Below are positions 13,160 to 15,776 of a stretch of 15,776 nt of DNA, one piece after another. The DNA comes from Roseiarcus sp. GTDB taxonomy: Bacteria; Pseudomonadota; Alphaproteobacteria; Rhizobiales; Beijerinckiaceae. Each line of letters starts with the position of its first letter. Position 1 is the stretch's first letter. Under the pieces are notes generated by a model. That model ran no database searches. It worked only from the letters and a program-made list of their open reading frames with translations, and was not told the DNA's origin. Location: positions 1-15,776 of the forward strand of contig JASLHV010000307.1 of assembly GCA_030153205.1 (NCBI GenBank), given 5' to 3'. Position numbers and translations under genes: made by a program.

Positions 13160-15541
13160 CTAGTGGAGGAGTTTAACGTTACTCATCGCGTCTCCCGGGT
13201 TTTCCCGCGACTCAATTTTGAGAATTCGATTCTCTTGTTCCGGCAATATGATGTGTATGTCCCGGTAGGGCAGCGCGTAGTCGCCATGGGCCGTGGCGGA
13301 AACCCGAATTTCGGTCGGCGTCCAACCGAGCGCGATCGTGACTTCCGTGAGCGGCCCGTCAGCGGAAATTCCGTCGTCTTCGTAGAGAATCGCCCTTGAT
13401 TGGCCGGATCGTTCGCCGGGGAAAAGGCGCAGGGACCGCGAAGGCTCGTCGTGGCGCCGAGAATAATCGCCTTTGCAATGGGTCGTGGGGATGATGGCGC
13501 CCGCTGGCGCCATCAGGGGCAGCCGCTCCAGGGGCGCAGGGATGACATAGGTTTGGCCGGCGGCATAGGTCTGGCCAGTCCAAAAATCCCGCCAGCTCTC
13601 CGGGCCGGCCGGCAGATAAACGGCGACTTCGCGCGCGCCGTCTTCCGTGACCGGCGCCGCCAGAAGGGATGGTCCAAACAGGAAGGCGTCGCTGTCAGCA
13701 AAGCAATTCGGATCCTCTTCAAAGGCCACGAAAGTCGGGGTCAGCACCGACGTATGCGACCGATGGGCCGCGTGCATGGCGCTGTAAAGGTAAGGCATGA
13801 GCTGAAGCCGCAGCCGCAGGGCCTCGCGGATCGCCGGGAGGGCCTCGGGATGCAGCCAAGGCGATGTGACGACACCGTCGGCCTTCCAACTGTTCATGAG
13901 AAAACGCGGGTGAAGCACGCCGGCCTGGGTCCAGCGGATCAGCAATTCCGCGCTCGGCGGCAGGCCGGCGAAGCCGCCGATGTCGTGCCCTATATTGAAC
14001 AGGCCGGAAAGGCTCATGCCGAGGCCAGTCCGCAAATTCCACTTCAGTGAATCCCAACTTGTCGTGTTGTCGCCGCTCCATGTCTGGGCGTAGCGCTGAA
14101 CGCCAGGACATCCCGCGCGCGTCACAGTAAACGGCCGCGCCTTCGGCCTGGCGGCGATCTGTGCTTCGAGCGTCGCACGCGTCATCAGATGGGCTTGAAC
14201 CGGGCGAACGAGCGATAAGGGGACAGGCTGACCAAAGCCTGACGCCGTGGCGGCGTCGTCCCAGAGTCCATATTCGTTATTGTCGTTCCATCCCGCCTCG
14301 ATACCATAGGCGAGCAATTCTGTTGTCACGCCTTCCTGCCACCATCGAACAGCCGCGGGATTCGTGAAATCCAGATGGGCGCCCTCCCCGTCCCAAAATT
14401 GAGATTTTAACGGCGTCTGGTCGCAGTCGCTAGCGATGAACGCTCCGAGCGCCGCAGCTTCCGCGTACCGAGGATGGTCGTCCAAAAGACAAGGCTTGAT
14501 ATTGGCCGCGACCTTGACGCCCGCCGCGGCGAAATCACGCATGAGGCTTTGCGGATCAGGAAATTTGTCGAAGTTCCAATGAAAGACATAGCGTTTCTTG
14601 CCGATCGATGTGTAGCCAGAGCCGAAATGAAAAGCGCTCAGCGGGACATCGTAGGCGATGGCTTTGTCGAGGAAGGCCTTGATCTGCCGTTGCGCATCCG
14701 GCGCGTCAGCGAGCCCCATGGCGGTTTGCGCAAATCCCAACGACCAGCGCGGCGGCATGGCCGTTCGGCCGGTCAAGGCAAGAAATTTCGGCGTAACGTC
14801 TTTTAGACGCGGACCGAGGAACAGGTAGAAATCGAGATCGCCGTCTTCGCCCTCGTAGTATCGGTACGAGCCGAAGTAATTGTCGCGCTCGCAGCCGAGG
14901 TCGAAAACGCCTTCGGCATAATTATCGTAAAAGAGGCCGTAGGAGACCGCGCTCGGCCCGTCCCGAACAATAAGAAAAGGCCAATTCTTGTAGAGCGGAT
15001 CGCCATGCCTCGGATCATAGCCGAGGGAATCGCGCATCGCGAGGCGCAGACGACGGCCGGCGAGATCGAGCGGACCGGTCTTGTCGCCTGCGCCATAGTA
15101 GCGATCTCCGTCGCGGCGGGCCATGGCGTGACGAAAGGCCGTGGTTTTCTGCCCAAGAAAATAGGGCTGGACTTCGCGATCCTGCGCAAAGACCGTACCA
15201 TCCGGTAGCGCCCAGACCATACGGAAGGGCGCGAGATGGATCGTCAGCCTGATTTCGGCCGTCTGAAGGATCGCCTCCTTTTCCTCCGCGACAATGTCGA
15301 CCGGCGTCGCCGGCCAGGAACTATCGTCGAACCGCGGGCGGCCGTTCCACGGCGTATCGTTCTGGCCAAATTCCGGGACCGACCAAGTCCGGTCCTGACG
15401 CAGTCGCTCGTCGTGAAGCAATGTCACCCGCGCCAGATCGGCTTGAAGGAATGCGACGCGGACGGCGACGCCGTCGCCGCAGGCGAGGAGAAGCCCGCGT
15501 CGATCTTGGCGCAGGATTGCAGCGCGCAGGAGCGGTTTCAC
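13160..15541 (-). CDS. Glycoside hydrolase family 31 enzyme (alpha-glucosidase/alpha-xylosidase type)
   Basis: This 793-residue protein is a retaining exo-acting GH31 glycosidase. An N-terminal beta-sandwich spans about residues 1-250, a catalytic TIM barrel about 260-600, and C-terminal beta domains about 610-780. The catalytic nucleophile is Asp420 in GWNDNNEYG and the acid/base is Asp491 in WSGDNTTSW. Further family motifs are HFGSGYTSIGKKRY at 305-318 and FNIGHDIGGFAG. There is no signal peptide, so it should be cytoplasmic. Substrate (alpha-glucoside, alpha-xyloside or other) cannot be told. The start is a GTG at 15541 with only a weak ribosome site. It is the first start after an in-frame stop, and the fold needs nearly all of this N-terminus. 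It runs in the same direction as the ribosomal genes, but with 421 bases and a separate promoter between them. Confidence 0.9.
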   Translation of the reverse strand: MKPLLRAAILRQDRRGLLLACGDGVAVRVAFLQADLARVTLLHDERLRQDRTWSVPEFGQNDTPWNGRPRFDDSSWPATPVDIVAEEKEAILQTAEIRLTIHLAPFRMVWALPDGTVFAQDREVQPYFLGQKTTAFRHAMARRDGDRYYGAGDKTGPLDLAGRRLRLAMRDSLGYDPRHGDPLYKNWPFLIVRDGPSAVSYGLFYDNYAEGVFDLGCERDNYFGSYRYYEGEDGDLDFYLFLGPRLKDVTPKFLALTGRTAMPPRWSLGFAQTAMGLADAPDAQRQIKAFLDKAIAYDVPLSAFHFGSGYTSIGKKRYVFHWNFDKFPDPQSLMRDFAAAGVKVAANIKPCLLDDHPRYAEAAALGAFIASDCDQTPLKSQFWDGEGAHLDFTNPAAVRWWQEGVTTELLAYGIEAGWNDNNEYGLWDDAATASGFGQPVPLSLVRPVQAHLMTRATLEAQIAARPKARPFTVTRAGCPGVQRYAQTWSGDNTTSWDSLKWNLRTGLGMSLSGLFNIGHDIGGFAGLPPSAELLIRWTQAGVLHPRFLMNSWKADGVVTSPWLHPEALPAIREALRLRLQLMPYLYSAMHAAHRSHTSVLTPTFVAFEEDPNCFADSDAFLFGPSLLAAPVTEDGAREVAVYLPAGPESWRDFWTGQTYAAGQTYVIPAPLERLPLMAPAGAIIPTTHCKGDYSRRHDEPSRSLRLFPGERSGQSRAILYEDDGISADGPLTEVTIALGWTPTEIRVSATAHGDYALPYRDIHIILPEQENRILKIESRENPGDAMSNVKLLH

Positions 15542-15646
15542 CGGCCAACCAACGCAATGGAGGATGAGCCGTCGACAGATCCCAAAGCATCCTCCCCGCG
15601 CCTTGATAAGGCAGTCGAGGGAGGTATCCTAAGATGTCGACCTTGC

Positions 15647-15664
15647 AAAAAGCGTGACGCTTTT
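15647..15664 (-). terminator. Intrinsic terminator after the upstream gene
   Basis: On the minus strand AAAAGCG-TCA-CGCTTTT is followed by one more T, giving a seven-pair stem that ends in a run of five T. It begins about 23 bases after the stop codon of the partial gene. The GC core is only three pairs, so it may be weak. The symmetrical A/T arms mean it could also work on the plus strand. The remaining gap up to the GH31 start (15542-15646) shows no clear promoter. Confidence 0.55.
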
Positions 15665-15687
15665 GAACGGCGGTCGCGGAGCCGGCG

Positions 15688-15776
15688 TTAGCTGACGCGT
15701 TCGGCCGCTTGGTCGATGAGGATGACCGCTTTCAAGAGCTGGAACGGATCGGCCTCGGCGGAGGCGACGGGCGTCG
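15688..15776 (-). CDS. C-terminal end of an unidentified protein (cut by window edge)
   Basis: The last 28 codons of a minus-strand frame are present, ending DPFQLLKAVILIDQAAERVS and a TAA. The composition is protein-like (a probable amphipathic helix with hydrophobic LLKAVILI). A terminator-like hairpin follows the stop, which supports a real gene end. A second minus frame is also open here but reads as an Arg/Pro-rich string typical of shadow frames. I do not recognise the family, and too little is present to assign a function. Confidence 0.5.
   Translation of the reverse strand, partial: TPVASAEADPFQLLKAVILIDQAAERVS

Noticed and set aside
12508..13399. Plus-strand open frames of about 190 codons across the rpsL leader and promoter
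   Set aside because: They run into the rpsL and GH31 genes on the other strand, have low-complexity Arg-rich products, and overlap a clear minus-strand promoter and leader.

Overview
The window is a GC-rich piece of an alphaproteobacterial chromosome, most likely from the Rhizobiales. The evidence is the gene order, the Rhizobiales-like ribosomal protein sequences, and a zinc-free S14. An Ala/Lys-rich L5 extension loosely suggests a methylotroph-type family (Methylocystaceae/Beijerinckiaceae), but that is only an impression. Every gene I can support lies on the minus strand, so transcription runs from right to left.

Layout in the direction of transcription. At 15776-15688 is the C-terminal end of an unidentified gene, followed by a small intrinsic terminator. 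At 15541-13160 is a complete glycoside hydrolase family 31 enzyme. At 13159-12739 is a 421-base gene-free stretch. It holds an inverted repeat, a very good sigma70-type promoter (TTGACG, 17 bases, TATGGT), and a leader of about 300 nucleotides with several strong hairpins, one of which ends in a U6 tract. From 12738 to the left edge runs one continuous translation super-operon: the str genes rpsL-rpsG-fusA-tuf, the S10 genes rpsJ-rplC-rplD-rplW-rplB-rpsS-rplV-rpsC-rplP-rpmC-rpsQ, and the spc genes rplN-rplX-rplE-rpsN-rpsH-rplF-rplR-rpsE. rpsE is cut by the window edge after nine codons.

The ribosomal genes are packed with gaps of 3-97 bases or small overlaps. At six junctions the stop codon is fused to the next Shine-Dalgarno sequence. 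No second convincing promoter was found inside the cluster, so the promoter at 13044-13072 may drive most of the translation machinery encoded here. The largest internal gaps (rpsQ-rplN, rplR-rpsE, tuf-rpsJ, fusA-tuf, rpsJ-rplC) all exceed 55 bases, and four of them contain hairpins. They sit at or near classical operon borders or before regulated cistrons.

I found no mobile element, CRISPR array, tRNA, rRNA, defence system or toxin-antitoxin pair, and nothing that amounts to a new multi-gene system. The points worth a second look are regulatory or structural: the str-operon leader with its possible attenuator, the roughly 45-residue L5 extension, the hairpins at operon borders, and the GH31 gene directly upstream of the translation cluster.
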